From positions 520,636 to 584,635 of the forward strand of contig JADJNX010000002.1 in assembly GCA_016714125.1 (NCBI GenBank): a DNA stretch of 64,000 nucleotides, given 5' to 3'. The notes under the pieces were generated by a model. It saw nothing but the letters and a program-made list of their open reading frames with translations. It was not told where the DNA came from and ran no database searches. Positions 7,596 through 18,158 of this stretch are shown piece after piece (positions within the stretch are counted from its first letter, which is position 1; each line of letters begins with the position of its first letter). This DNA comes from Ignavibacteriales bacterium (GTDB taxonomy: Bacteria > Bacteroidota > Ignavibacteria > Ignavibacteriales > Ignavibacteriaceae). Both the position numbers and the translations under genes were made by a program.

Positions 7596-7886
7596 CTATG
7601 CTTGTTCAAATAATTCAATTTTTTCGCCTTGCTTTAAAGAAACATAGGCCTTCTTGAACCGAGGTGTTTTTCCGGTAAACCGTCCAGTTTTTCTGAACGA
7701 TGATTTGATCTTTCCACTGTATTTCACAGTGTTAACAGATACAACATTTACACCGAATTTTTTCTCAATTGCCTGTGCGATTTCGATCTTATTGGCAGTC
7801 CAACTAACTTCAAAACCATATTTATGTTCGCCTATCATCTTCACACTTTTTTCGGTGTAAAGAGGCTTTATTAATACTTCTTTCAT
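7596..7886 (-). CDS. rplW: 50S ribosomal protein L23
   Basis: A 96-residue protein at the tunnel exit that provides the docking site for trigger factor and SRP. It begins KEVLIKPLYTEKSVKM and contains the expected NKIEIAQAIEKKFGVNVVSVNTVKYSGK region and a C-terminal KKAYVSLKQGEKIELFE. It directly abuts rplD (stop codon to start with no gap). Length is normal. Confidence 0.96.
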   Translation of the reverse strand: MKEVLIKPLYTEKSVKMIGEHKYGFEVSWTANKIEIAQAIEKKFGVNVVSVNTVKYSGKIKSSFRKTGRFTGKTPRFKKAYVSLKQGEKIELFEQA

Positions 7887-8531
7887 TTACTCAGCCGCTA
7901 CCTTTTCTCTAACATAAGTATTGTTAAAATATTCTACGGCTCCCGATTGAAGCAGCAGTATCTGGCTATTCAATATATCGTAGGTAGATACGCTGTTTAC
8001 ACTAAGAACTTTTACTCTATCGATATTTCTACCGGATTTGTAAACATTTTCGTCGTGTGAAGCTGTAAGCATCAGCACTTTTTTACCTTCGAGTTTAAGT
8101 GCATTCAAAAGGGCAATAAAGTTTTTGGTCTTTGGAGCTTCATAATTAAAGTTCTCAACTACAACCAATCTCTCTTCACTAACTTTCATGGAAAGAGCTG
8201 ACCTTTTGGCTAACATGGCTACTTTGCGTGGTACTTTCAGGCGGTAATCTCTTGGTCTTGGACCAAAGATTCTTCCTCCACCCACCCAAAGGGGTGATCT
8301 GGTAGTACCGGCACGCGCTCCGCCTCTTCCTTTTTGTCTCCAGGGTTTTCTACCACCGCCTCTTACTTCCGATCTCTCTTTACTTTTATGTGTACCTTGT
8401 CTCTGATTAGCAAGATATACTTTGGAAGCAAGATAAAGAACGTGATGATTTGGCTCGATAGCGAACACTGTATCATTTAATTCGACTTGTCCGGAGACTG
8501 TACCGTCTGTTTTATAAACATCGACTAACAT
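7887..8531 (-). CDS. rplD: 50S ribosomal protein L4
   Basis: A 214-residue protein whose extended loop reaches the exit tunnel; in E. coli it also regulates the S10 operon. The loop is clearly recognisable (KSRSEVRGGGRKPWRQKGRGGAR-like segment, then RSPLWVGGGRIFGPRPRDY), followed by the globular core with VENFNYEAPKTKNF. Length agrees with the family (about 205-215). It lies between rplC (12 nt) and rplW (0 nt). Confidence 0.97.
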   Translation of the reverse strand: MLVDVYKTDGTVSGQVELNDTVFAIEPNHHVLYLASKVYLANQRQGTHKSKERSEVRGGGRKPWRQKGRGGARAGTTRSPLWVGGGRIFGPRPRDYRLKVPRKVAMLAKRSALSMKVSEERLVVVENFNYEAPKTKNFIALLNALKLEGKKVLMLTASHDENVYKSGRNIDRVKVLSVNSVSTYDILNSQILLLQSGAVEYFNNTYVREKVAAE

Positions 8532-8543
8532 TTCTAACCTGAA

Positions 8544-9167
8544 CTATTTTTTGTATAACTCTACAATTGAATTTGTGGCACCCGGAACAGCGCCCTTAAC
8601 TAAGATTATGTTTTTCTCTGCAATGATCTTTATTACCTGAAGATTTCTTATCGACACATTGTCGTTCCCCATTCTACCGGCCATTTTCATACCCGGGAAA
8701 ACTCTTGAGGGATAAGATGAGGACCCGATTGAACCGGGAGCTCTTAATCTGTCAGACTGACCATGCGTTGTTCCGCCAACTCCACCAAAACCGTGTCTTT
8801 TCATAACACCCTGAAAGCCCTTACCCTTACTTTTGCCCGAGACTTTTATTTTCTCGCCAACCGTAAAGATTCCTGAATCAAGGTTATCACCAACTTTATA
8901 CTCTGCCACGGAATCTACGCGGAATTCTCTCAAATGCCTTACCGGTGTGAGGTTATTCTTTTTGAAATGACCTATTTCCGGTTTGGTCAAATTTTTCTCT
9001 CTCACCTGTCCGTATCCTAACTGAATGGCGTTATAACCATCGGTCTCAACACTTTTGACAGCTGCGATTACACAGGGGCCTGCTTCAATAATGGTTACAG
9101 GTATTCTGTTACCAATTTCATCGAAAATAGCAGACATTCCAATTTTTTTACCAAGTATTCCTAACAT
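8544..9167 (-). CDS. rplC: 50S ribosomal protein L3
   Basis: A 207-residue protein that starts assembly of the large subunit and reaches the peptidyl transferase centre. It opens with LGILGKKIGMSAIFDE and has the conserved central loop GKGFQGVMKRHGFGG, then THGQSDRLRAPGSIGSSSYPSRVFPGMKMAGRMGND. Length is normal. It follows rpsJ by 17 nt, the standard start of the S10 operon. Confidence 0.97.
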   Translation of the reverse strand: MLGILGKKIGMSAIFDEIGNRIPVTIIEAGPCVIAAVKSVETDGYNAIQLGYGQVREKNLTKPEIGHFKKNNLTPVRHLREFRVDSVAEYKVGDNLDSGIFTVGEKIKVSGKSKGKGFQGVMKRHGFGGVGGTTHGQSDRLRAPGSIGSSSYPSRVFPGMKMAGRMGNDNVSIRNLQVIKIIAEKNIILVKGAVPGATNSIVELYKK

Positions 9168-9184
9168 ATATTCTCCGCCATCCC

Positions 9185-9493
9185 TTAGAGTTTAATCTCT
9201 ATGTCAACTCCGGCAGGGATATCTAGTTTACCTAAAGAATCGATTGTTTTTGCGCTTGAATTATGGATATCAATTATCCTTTTGTGAGTACGGGTCTCAA
9301 ACTGCTCACGCGATTTTTTATCGACATGAGGTGATCTCAATACTGTGTATATGGTCTTACGTGTAGGCAGTGGAATCGGACCGACACAGATGCGCCAGTA
9401 CTCTTTACTGTCTTAATAATTTTTTCCGGTCGATTTATCGATAAGTATATGATCGTAAGATTTTAACTTAATTCTAATTTTCTTCCCGGCCAC
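9185..9493 (-). CDS. rpsJ: 30S ribosomal protein S10 (two compensating frameshifts)
   Basis: S10 is a 30S head protein and, as NusE, an antitermination factor. Reading from a GTG at 9493 (preceded by GAGGAA) gives AGKKIRIKLKSYDHILIDKSTGK, which then breaks. Dropping one T from the six at 9420-9425 restores IIKTVKSTGASVS, and adding one C at 9381-9383 restores GPIPLPTRKTIYT and the terminal PAGVDIEIKL. The repaired product is 102 residues, the normal length. Two errors of opposite sign in 309 nt fit sequencing noise better than a pseudogene. Confidence 0.9.
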
Positions 9494-9566
9494 TTTGTTT
9501 TTTCCTCGTTCTTAAGACACAAAAATGTAGAGTTTACTACCTTTTTGTGGGTCTATAAAGATTCTC

Positions 9567-10771
9567 TTATTTGATGATCTTGACTACGGTTCCTGCGCCA
9601 ACTGTTCTACCACCCTCACGGATAGCGAAGCGGAGGCCCTCTTCCATAGCGATATCAGAGATCAAATTAACAATCATTTTTCTGTTGTCACCAGGCATGA
9701 CGATGTCTTCAGCGTTTTCAAGTGAAACAACACCGGTAACGTCAGTTGTTCTGAAATAGAACTGAGGTCTGTAACCATTTGAGAATGGTTTGTGACGGCC
9801 ACCTTCTTCTTTTGAAAGAACGTAAACCTGGCACTCAAAATCAGTATGTGGTGTAATTGAACCTGGTTTGGCAAGTACCATTCCTCTTTCAATTTCATCT
9901 TTACCAACACCGCGCATCAGGATACCGGCGTTATCACCAGCCTGAGCTTTGTCAAGCTCTTTCCTGAACATTTCGATACCGGTAATTACGGTTTTCTTGT
10001 GCTGTCCGAGACCAACGAGTTCAACTTCTTTCCAAGTTCAATTTCGCCTCTTTCAACTCTACCTGTAGCAACGGTTCCACGACCTGTGATCGAGAAAACA
10101 TCCTCTACGGGCATTAAGAAAGGTTTGTCAATACTTCTTTCGGGAAGAAGGATGTATTCATCCACTGCTGCCATGAGTTCCCAGATACAATCGTATCTTG
10201 GGTCATCAACTGCTGCCTGGCTTGAGCCGGCTTCGAGTGCATGAAGTGCTGATCCTTTTACGATAGGAATATTGTCACCATCATATTCGTTTTTAGAAAG
10301 AAGTTCTCTGAGCTCCATCTCAACGAGTTCGATGAGTTCAGGATCATCCATCATATCAACTTTATTAAGGAATACTACTATACGGGGAACACCAACCTGT
10401 TTAGCGAGCAGGATATGCTCTCTGGTCTGTGGCATCGGTCCGTCAGTTGCAGCAACTACGAGGATGGCACCATCCATCTGAGCAGCACCTGTGATCATGT
10501 TTTTTACATAATCGGCGTGACCAGGACAGTCAACATGTGCGTAGTGTCTGTTCTCTGTGGAATATTCCACGTGAGCAGTAGCAATTGTTATTCCTCTTGC
10601 TTTTTCTTCTGGTGCGTTATCGATCGAATCAAATGATCTGATCGCTGATAACCCTTTGTTAGCCAATGCCATTGTAATGGCTGCTGTCAAAGTTGTTTTT
10701 CCGTGGTCAACGTGACCGATGGTTCCAATGTTGACATGCGGTTTAGACCTGTCAAATTTTTCTTTGGCCAT
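9567..10771 (-). CDS. tuf: Elongation factor Tu (one frameshift)
   Basis: EF-Tu carries aminoacyl-tRNA to the ribosome and hydrolyses GTP. The G domain is complete: GHVDHGKTT (P-loop), the DCPGHADYVKNM G3 motif, NKVD (G4) and GSAL (G5). Domains II and III follow, but the frame breaks near 10026-10032, inside VERGEIELG. Adding one base restores KEVELVGLGQHKKTVITGIEMFRKEL, giving about 400 residues. It follows fusA by 32 nt, as in the str operon. No second copy occurs between tRNA-Thr and tRNA-Trp, where many bacteria keep one. Confidence 0.94.
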
Positions 10772-10803
10772 CTGCTTATCTCCTATTAATATTTCTGCTT
10801 GGT

Positions 10804-12783
10804 TTAATTATCAGACAGTTGAAGCTGAGCGTCTACCGGATGATTTTCCGATATCTCTTCAGCGATTGATTTCGGCACATCGGAATAGTGCGAGAACTGC
10901 ATTGTGTATATTGCGCGTCCTTGAGTCATCGATCTCAATACGGTTGCGTAGCCGAACATTTCAGAAAGAGGTACTTTGGCTTTAATTACTTGAGCATCTT
11001 TTCTGGCTGTGAATCCTTCGATTCTTCCCCTTCTTGAGTTCAAGTCACCCATTACATCGCCTAAATATTCTTCAGGAGATATAACCTCAACTGCAACTAT
11101 TGGCTCTAAGATAACCGGCTTTGCTTTCTTACAAGCATTCTGGAAGCCCATCGAACCGGCAACTTTGAATGATATTTCATCTGAATCTACATCGTGATAC
11201 GATCCATCAAATAATTTCACTTTAATATCTACCATTGGATATCCAGCTACAACACCATTACGCATTGCTTCTTGAACACCTGCAGATACTGCGGGGATAT
11301 ATTCTTTTGGTACCACACCACCAATGATCCCATTGATAAATTCGAATCCTTTACCGGGTTCGTTTGGTGTAACTTCAAGCCATACATGACCGAATTTACC
11401 TCTACCACCCGATTGTTTTACAAATTTACCTTCAGCTTCAACAGCCTCTGTAATGGTTTCTCTGTATGCAACCTGAGGTTTACCCACATTTGCATCAACT
11501 TTAAATTCTCTTCTAAGACGATCGACAATGATTTCAAGGTGAAGTTCACCCATACCAGCAATAATTGTCTGGGCAGTTTCATCGTCAACACGAACTCTAA
11601 ATGTCGGATCTTCATCTGCAAGTTTGGAAAGTGATTCTGAAAGTCTGTCTTGATCAGCTTTTGTTTTTGGTTCAATAGCGATCTGAATAACAGGCTCTGG
11701 GAATACCATTCTCTCCATTACCACAGGATCATCTTCATTACAAAGTGTATCCCCGGTTCTTGTAAACTTAAGTCCAACTGCTGCGCCAATATCACCGGCT
11801 CTTACACCGGGAACTTCTTCACGATGGTTGGCGTGCATTTCCAATAAACGGCTGATTCTCTCTTTTTTCCCGGAAACCGAGTTATAAACATAAGAACCTG
11901 CTTCAAGCTTACCGGTATAAACTCTAAAGAAAGTGAGTTTTCCAACAAATGGATCGTTCATTATTTTGAACGCCAAAGCAGTAAATTTCTCATCTTCTGA
12001 TGTTTTTCTCGTTACTTGATCATTTATTCCAATATGGTGAGCTTCAATAAATTCGGCGTCTGCCGGTGAAGGAAGGAAATCGATTGTTGCATCAAGCAAC
12101 ATCTGAATGCCTTTGTTCTTAAATGATGCTCCACACAATACAGGGATAATAACATTAGCAATTGTAGCTTTTCTTAAAGTTGCTTTAACCTCAGCAACTG
12201 AAATTTCTTCGCCGTCAAGATACTTGACAAGAAGTGTGTCATTAACATCAGACACTGCTTCCAACATTTCAGTTCTATATTTTTGAGCGATCTCAAGAAG
12301 ATCTTTTGGGATATCAATAATATCAAATTCTTTTCCCAAAGTATCTTCACGATACATAATAGCTTACTGTCCATCTTGTTGATGGAAAGCTATTCTTGGA
12401 ACACCATATTTATCAGCTTGTCTCCAAACTGTTTCTGACTGTGGTTCTACGCCGCCAACTGCACAAAAAAGTGCAATGGCTCCGTCAAGTACCCTTAAAG
12501 ATCTTTCAACTTCAACTGTGAAGTCAACGTGCCCAGGGGTATCAATAATGTTGATCTGATGATCAGCCCAATAACATGTGGTTGCAGCACTCGTAATGGT
12601 GATGCCTCTCTCTTTTTCCTGCTCCATCCAGTCCATGGTAGCTGCACCATCGTGCACCTCACCAAGACGGTGTAACCGGCCGGTATAATACAGAATCCTC
12701 TCGGTCGTAGTGGTCTTGCCGGCATCAATGTGTGCCATGATTCCAATGTTACGAACTCTTTCTATAGGTGTCTTTATGCTCAT
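10804..12783 (-). CDS. fusA: Elongation factor G (frameshift plus internal deletion of about 127 nt)
   Basis: EF-G drives translocation on the ribosome. The N-terminal G domain shows AHIDAGKTTTTERIL and DTPGHVDFTVEVERSLRVLDGAI. After GVPRIAF a superfluous base (12384-12385) hides the G4 motif, which otherwise reads INKMD. The next recognisable sequence is KAIMYREDTLGKEFDIIDIP: about 42 residues that always follow NKMDRMG in EF-G are missing, at about 12363-12371. From there domains II-V are complete (GMGELHLEI, FGYATVLRSMTQGRA). The span encodes about 660 codons against about 700 expected. The standard position in the str operon and the otherwise good sequence suggest an assembly error. Confidence 0.92.
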
Positions 12784-12808
12784 TATCTATTCTGTTTCTT
12801 AGTAATCA

Positions 12809-13276
12809 CTACCACTTGAAGTGAGCGAAAGCTTTGTTGGCTTCAGCCATTCTGTGGGTATCTTCTTTTTTCTTAATTGCGTTGCCTTCGTTATTTGCAG
12901 CAGCAATAAATTCCATAGCCAATTTGGTAACCATCGATTTGTCTTTCCTGTCGGAAGCATATCTCTTCAACCATCTGATTGCAAGAGCCATTCTTCTTTC
13001 GGGGCGAACTTCCATTGGAACCTGATAGGTAGCACCACCAACTCTTCGGCTCCTGACTTCGATAACCGGCTGAACGTTTTGGATCGCCTTTTTAAAGACT
13101 TCCAACCCCGGTTTTGTTGTTTTTTCTTCAACCATATCAAATGCTTCGTAAACCAATTTTCTGGCTGTTTCTTTCTGACCGTCTTCCATTATACAATTAA
13201 TGAATTTGGCCAGTGAATAATCGCCATGCCTTGGATCAGGCTTAATATATCTCTTTGGTGCTCTTTTTTTTCTCAT
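12809..13276 (-). CDS. rpsG: 30S ribosomal protein S7
   Basis: A 155-residue protein that starts assembly of the 30S head and lies at the E site; in E. coli it represses the str operon. It starts RKKRAPKRYIKPDPRHGD and contains KFINCIMEDGQKETARKLVYEA and RRVGGATYQVPMEVRPERRMALAIRWL, all diagnostic. Length matches the norm (155-156). It sits between rpsL (7 nt) and fusA (25 nt). Confidence 0.97.
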   Translation of the reverse strand: MRKKRAPKRYIKPDPRHGDYSLAKFINCIMEDGQKETARKLVYEAFDMVEEKTTKPGLEVFKKAIQNVQPVIEVRSRRVGGATYQVPMEVRPERRMALAIRWLKRYASDRKDKSMVTKLAMEFIAAANNEGNAIKKKEDTHRMAEANKAFAHFKW

Positions 13277-13283
13277 ATCTTAA

Positions 13284-13668
13284 CTACTTGCCTTTTTGTT
13301 GTTTGGGCCTCTTGGCTCCGTATTTCGATCTTCCTTGTCTTCTGTCAGCTACACCATTGGAATCTAATGTTCCTCTGATAATATGGTATCTAACACCCGG
13401 AAGATCTTTTATTCTGCCACCTCTGATCAAAACGATCGAGTGCTCTTGCAAATTGTGACCTTCACCCGGTATGTAGGCTGTTACTTCTATATGGTTTGTT
13501 AATCTTACTCTCGCTACTTTTCTGAGCGCAGAGTTCGGTTTCTTTGGAGTCGTTGTATAAACTCTTGTACAAACCCCTCTTTTTTGAGGACAAGCTTGCA
13601 AAGCCGGTGCTTTATTATTTGAGCACAGCCTGGCGGCCTTTCCTTACTAACTGGTTTATTGTAGGCAA
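13284..13668 (-). CDS. rpsL: 30S ribosomal protein S12 (one frameshift near the N-terminus)
   Basis: S12 lies at the decoding centre and is the target of streptomycin-resistance mutations. The main part, from about residue 20 on, reads ALQACPQKRGVCTRVYTTTPKKPNSALRKVARVRLTN, with the resistance-related lysines in the wild-type state (TPKKPNS, and later). The true N-terminus PTINQLVRKGR is encoded upstream in another frame from a TTG at 13668, preceded by AGGAG. The frames meet near 13626-13636, where about two bases appear to be lost. It is the first gene after the promoter at 13713-13743. Confidence 0.92.
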
Positions 13669-13712
13669 AATGAACTCCTGATTTTGTCCAAAACTTAAAA
13701 AAATTCAGACTT

Positions 13713-13743
13713 CAAATATAGGATAAAATGCGTTAATTGTCAA
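13713..13743 (-). promoter_or_regulatory. Promoter of the rpsL (str-S10-spc) transcription unit
   Basis: On the minus strand TTGACA (13738-13743), a 17-nt spacer and TATATT (13715-13720) extended to TATATTTG. This fits both the sigma-70 consensus and the TAnnTTTG element of Bacteroidota primary promoters. It lies 45 nt upstream of the rpsL start, just after a terminator that closes rpoC, so transcription of the ribosomal protein genes can restart here. Confidence 0.8.
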
Positions 13744-13760
13744 GCAATTTTACTTGATAG

Positions 13761-13802
13761 AAAAAATAAAACTATTTTATGGCTTCTGAGTTGCTCAGAA
13801 GC
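13761..13802 (-). terminator. Intrinsic terminator downstream of rpoC
   Basis: On the minus strand a perfect 9-bp stem GCTTCTGAG/CTCAGAAGC with a CAA loop (13782-13802), followed by a U-rich tract with a run of six U (13761-13780). It lies 76 nt beyond the rpoC stop and immediately ahead of the rpsL promoter. Confidence 0.82.
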
Positions 13803-13806
13803 AACA

Positions 13807-13866
13807 CCCCCGATCTATTCCGGGGGGTAAAAAAGGGTGGGAGTCCCCGATCTATTCCGGGGACTC
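13807..13866. repeat. Two copies of an 18-nt hairpin repeat between rpoC and its terminator
   Basis: The core CCCCGATCTATTCCGGGG occurs at about 13808-13825 and again at 13845-13862. Each copy can fold; the second has a perfect 9-bp stem GAGTCCCCG/CGGGGACTC (13841-13866) around ATCTATTC. The G+C content contrasts with the A+T-rich surroundings. The loop sequence is identical in both, so the copies share descent and not only fold. Their function is unknown; transcript end protection or extra termination is possible. Confidence 0.75.
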
Positions 13867-13877
13867 TTTATAATAAG

Positions 13878-16800
13878 TTAGACTGAAGGAACTTTAGCAG
13901 CTTCTAATTCAATCTCTTCCAATGCCATTTCGTCCTCATCTCTAACGATAAGTGAACGATATTTCTTTAAACCGGTTCCGGCTGGAATGAGGCGACCCAT
14001 AACGACGTTTTCTTTCAGTCCTCTGAGAGTGTCTCTTTGCCTGTACCGCTGCATTGGCTAATACTTTTGTGGTTTCCTGGAAGGAAGCAGCCGAGATGAA
14101 ACTCTCGGTTTCAAGTGCAGCCCTGGTAATTCCGAGCAACATATGATCAAAGGTGGCCTGTTCGGCATCTCTGTACTGTATTTCTGCTTTGCTTCTTTTC
14201 TTCAACTCAAGATTTAATTCGGATAATTTTTTCCTGGTGATAATCTGTCCGGGTTTGAATATCGAACCTCCGGCATCTGTTACGATAACAGATTCCATCA
14301 TCTTATCATTCTCTTCCATGAACTCTGCTTTATCCACAACATCTTCCTCAAGGAATCTGGTATCACCCGGCTGTACAACTTTGATCTTCTGAAGCATCTG
14401 ACGTACAATCACCTCAATATGCTTGTCATTGATCTTAACACCCTGCAAACGATAAACTTCTTGTATTTCGTTTACGAGGTATTCCTGTACCGCGTTAGTA
14501 CCTTTAATCTTGAGAATGTCATGTGGATCAACCGGTCCATCGATGATTTTCTCACCGGCAGGGATCTCGTCACCTTCTTGAACAAGAGTGTGCTTACTAA
14601 TAGGCACATTGTATCTCTTCTCATCAGATTTATCAATCGCTGTTACGATGATCTCACGGGTACCTTTTCTCCTTGCACCAAAGCTTACCAATCCCTCGAT
14701 ATCTGCAATGATTGCAGGATCCTGGGGATTTCTCGCTTCGAACAATTCGGTAACTCTTGGAAGACCACCTGTGATATCACGGGTCTTCGATGCCTGTTTA
14801 GCAATCTTTGCAAGAATGGTACCTGCAGGAATCTCCTGTCCTTCTTCCACTGAAAGGAAAGCCTTTGCCGGAATATTAAATGATCTTCTTTCACCATCGG
14901 CATTTTCTATCACTATGGAAGGTGATAAACCTTTGTCTTTTGGTTCAATTACAACTTTCTGAACGTGGCCTGTCTGATCATCAGTAATCTGTTCCATTGT
15001 AAATTTGTCAATAAGATCAACAAACTTAACGAAACCGGTGATGTCAGAGAGAATTACAGCGTTGTATGGATCATGATAATAAAGTGGTTGTTTTTTCCTT
15101 ACTTTTTGTCCTTCGTCAACCAATATCTCGGCTCCGTAAGGAACATCAAATTTTCTTAACAATATTTCATTGTTGTCGGTAATCTCAATTACACCTCTTC
15201 TGCCGGTAACAACTTTCACCTTTCCGAAGATTGAATCTTTTTCAACAAAGGCTACTCTGTTGTATCTTACAACACCTTCAACAGGTGTATCAACCTGCGA
15301 TTGAGTTGCGATACGAGCAGAAGTACCACCAAGATGGAAAGTTCTGAGTGTAAGCTGTGTACCCGGCTCACCAATCGACTGTGCAGCGATAACTCCCACG
15401 GCTTCACCAATTTCAACGAGCTTGCCGTTGGTAAGGTTTCTTCCGTAACAGTTGGCGCAAACACCATGTTTGGCTTCGCAGGTAAGAACTGTTCTGATAT
15501 ATACAGAATCAAGTCCGGCATCTTCAATAGTAGCAGCAATTGCTTCAGATATTGTTACACCGTTTTCACAGATAAGTTCATCTGTTCTTGGATCATAAAT
15601 ATCACCCTGAGCAACTCTACCAACAATTCTTTCTGTCAGTGGTTCTCTCTCTTCACCTGCTTCTTTAAGAGCAGATATTTCGATTCCAAGAATTGTTCCG
15701 CAATCGATTTGTGTGATAATTACATCCTGAGCAACATCCACGAGCCTTCTTGTAAGGTAACCTGCATCTGCTGTTTTAAGAGCTGTATCAGCAAGACCTT
15801 TTCTTGCACCGTGGGTTGAGATGAAGTATTCGAGTACTGACAAACCTTCTTTAAAGTTTGCTATAATCGGATTCTCGATAATTTCACCTGCCTGACCGGT
15901 AAGTGATTTCTGAGGTTTCATCATAAGACCACGCATCCCTGCGAGCTGACGAACCTGCTCCGAAGAGCCTCTCGCACCCGAGTCAACCATCATGTGGATA
16001 GGATTAAATCCCTGATTGGATTCTCTGAGTTTCTCCATGAGAACCTTACCCACATCATTTGTTGCATGTGTCCAGATATCGATGATTTTGTTATATCTCT
16101 CAGTATCGGTAATAAAACCATTTTCATGCTCGTTCAACACCTGATCAACCTTGCGGTTGGCTTCATTGATGATCGATTCTTTCTCTTCAGGAACCACGAG
16201 ATCACTGAATGAAATCGAAAGTCCACCTTGCATCGCAAATTTAAATCCAAGCTCTTTAAGCTCATCAAGGAATATTGCAGTAACTTTGTTTCCCAACCTC
16301 ATAAACATAAGGTTAACAAATGCACCAAACGATTTTTTCACGAGAAGCTGGTTATAATAACCCATCTCTTTTGGTACGATCTTGTTAAAGATAACACGAC
16401 CAACAGTGGTGTCAATCATTTTTCCGTCAAGTCTTACTTTAATCTTCGCATGAAGTCCAACTACTTTGTTATTGTAAGCAATAACAACTTCATCGGCACA
16501 GCTAAAGATCATTCCTTCGCCCAGGTCACCATCTCTCTTTTTGGTCAGATAATAAACACCCAATACGATGTCCTGTGTAGGAACAACAATTGGACTGCCG
16601 TTCTGTGGAGAGAGGATGTTGTGGCTCGAAAGCATAAGTAATTGAGCTTCAAGTTTTGCTTCATCAGAAAGAGGCACATGCACTGCCATCTGATCACCGT
16701 CAAAATCCGCGTTGAAAGCTGTACAAACCATCGGATGAAGTCTGATCGCCTTCTCATCGATGAGTACCGGCTGGAAGGCCTGAATACCCAAACGGTGAAG

Positions 16801-18117
16801 TGTTGGCGCACGGTTAAGAAGCACTGGATGACCATCGATAATCTTTTCGAGAATCTCCCAGATAATTGCATCTTTCCGTTCAACTACCTTTTTGGCACTT
16901 TTTACGGTTTTATTGTTACCTCTCTCAATAAGTTTCCTTATAATGAGGGGTTTAAACAGTTCATAAGCCATGTCTTTTGGAAGACCACACTGGTGAAGTT
17001 TCAGCTCAGGTCCAACAACAATAACCGATCTGCCCGAATAATCAACTCTTTTACCGAGAAGGTTCTGACGGAATCTGCCTTGTTTACCTTTCAGCATGTC
17101 GCTGAGAGATTTTAGAGGCCTGTTATTGTCGCTTCTTACAGCAGAACCGCGTCTTGAGTTGTCAAACAAAGCATCAACAGCTTCCTGAAGCATTCTTTTC
17201 TCATTCCTGAGGATTACTTCCGGGGCTTTAATGTCGATCAACCCTTTAAGACGGTTGTTACGGATAATAACTCTTCTATAAAGATCGTTAAGATCACTGG
17301 TAGCAAACCTGCCACCTTCGAGGGGAACCAAAGGTCTCAACTCGGGTGGTATCACAGGAATATAGTTAAGAACCATCCACTCGGGTTTGTTCTCAAGTTT
17401 ATCTTCCTTGGTACGGAAAGCTTCAATAACTCTTAATCTTTTAAGGAGTTCTTCCTTTTTCTGCTGAGAGTTTTCTCTGTTTAGCTGGTCTTTAAGTTCA
17501 TAAAACTTCTCTTCAATGTTTAAGGTTTTGAGAAGTTCTCTGATTGCTTCACCACCAATTTTGGCGTAAAATTTATTGGGATCGTTGTCAGCCAGTTTAT
17601 CATTCCCGGCAGGGAGTGATTTCTGAATCTCTGAATATTGATCCTCTGTTATAAGGTCATTTACCCTAAGACCTGTTGGTCCGGGGTTCATAACTACATA
17701 AGATTCGTAGTAAACAATTTTTTCAAGCTCTTTTGAGCTGAAACCTAAAAGGTTACCAATTTTTGAAGGCAACGATCTGAAGAACCAAATGTGTACTACA
17801 GGAACTGCGAGGGAGATATGTCCCATACGCTCTCTTCTTACACTTTTTTGAGTAACTTCAACACCGCAACGATCGCAAATGATACCTTTGTATCTAATCC
17901 TTTTATACTTGCCGCAGTAGCATTCCCAGTCGCGTGTTGGCCCGAATATTTTCTCACAGAAAAGTCCATCCTTTTCAGGTCTGAACGATCTATAATTTAT
18001 AGTTTCCGGTTTGGTAACTTCACCATGGGATCTATCAAGTATATCATCGGGGCTCGCCAATGTAATTGTAATGGAATTAACATCTTTAATTACATTTTCA
18101 GGCAATCTTAATGACAT
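13878..18117 (-). CDS. rpoC: RNA polymerase beta' subunit (one frameshift near the C-terminus)
   Basis: The largest catalytic subunit of RNA polymerase. Visible are the N-terminal zinc ribbon (CYCGKYKRIRYKGIICDRCGVE), the catalytic NADFDGDQMAVHVPL motif with three Mg-binding aspartates, the second zinc site (CEAKHGVCANCYGRNL) and the trigger loop region. Near 14031-14036 a two-base loss diverts the frame; restoring it gives KRDTLRGLKENVVMGRLIPAGTGLKKYRSLIVRDEDEMALEE and a stop at 13878, for about 1413 residues. This is the last gene of its transcription unit, ended by the terminator at 13761-13802. The ATG at 18117 lies 41 nt after the rpoB stop. Confidence 0.96.
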
Positions 18118-18158
18118 ATAAAAAACTCCTTCCGAGAATCTGTTTTCAAATTATTTAA

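Noticed and set aside
9185..9493. Programmed ribosomal frameshifting in rpsJ and other genes
   Set aside because: No slippery heptamer with a downstream structure was seen, the shifts go in both directions, and 16 unrelated genes are hit. Sequencing error explains this better.
9494..9566. Separate promoter between tuf and rpsJ
   Set aside because: The gap of 73 nt has no -35/-10 pair of good quality and no terminator, so read-through from the rpsL promoter is simpler.
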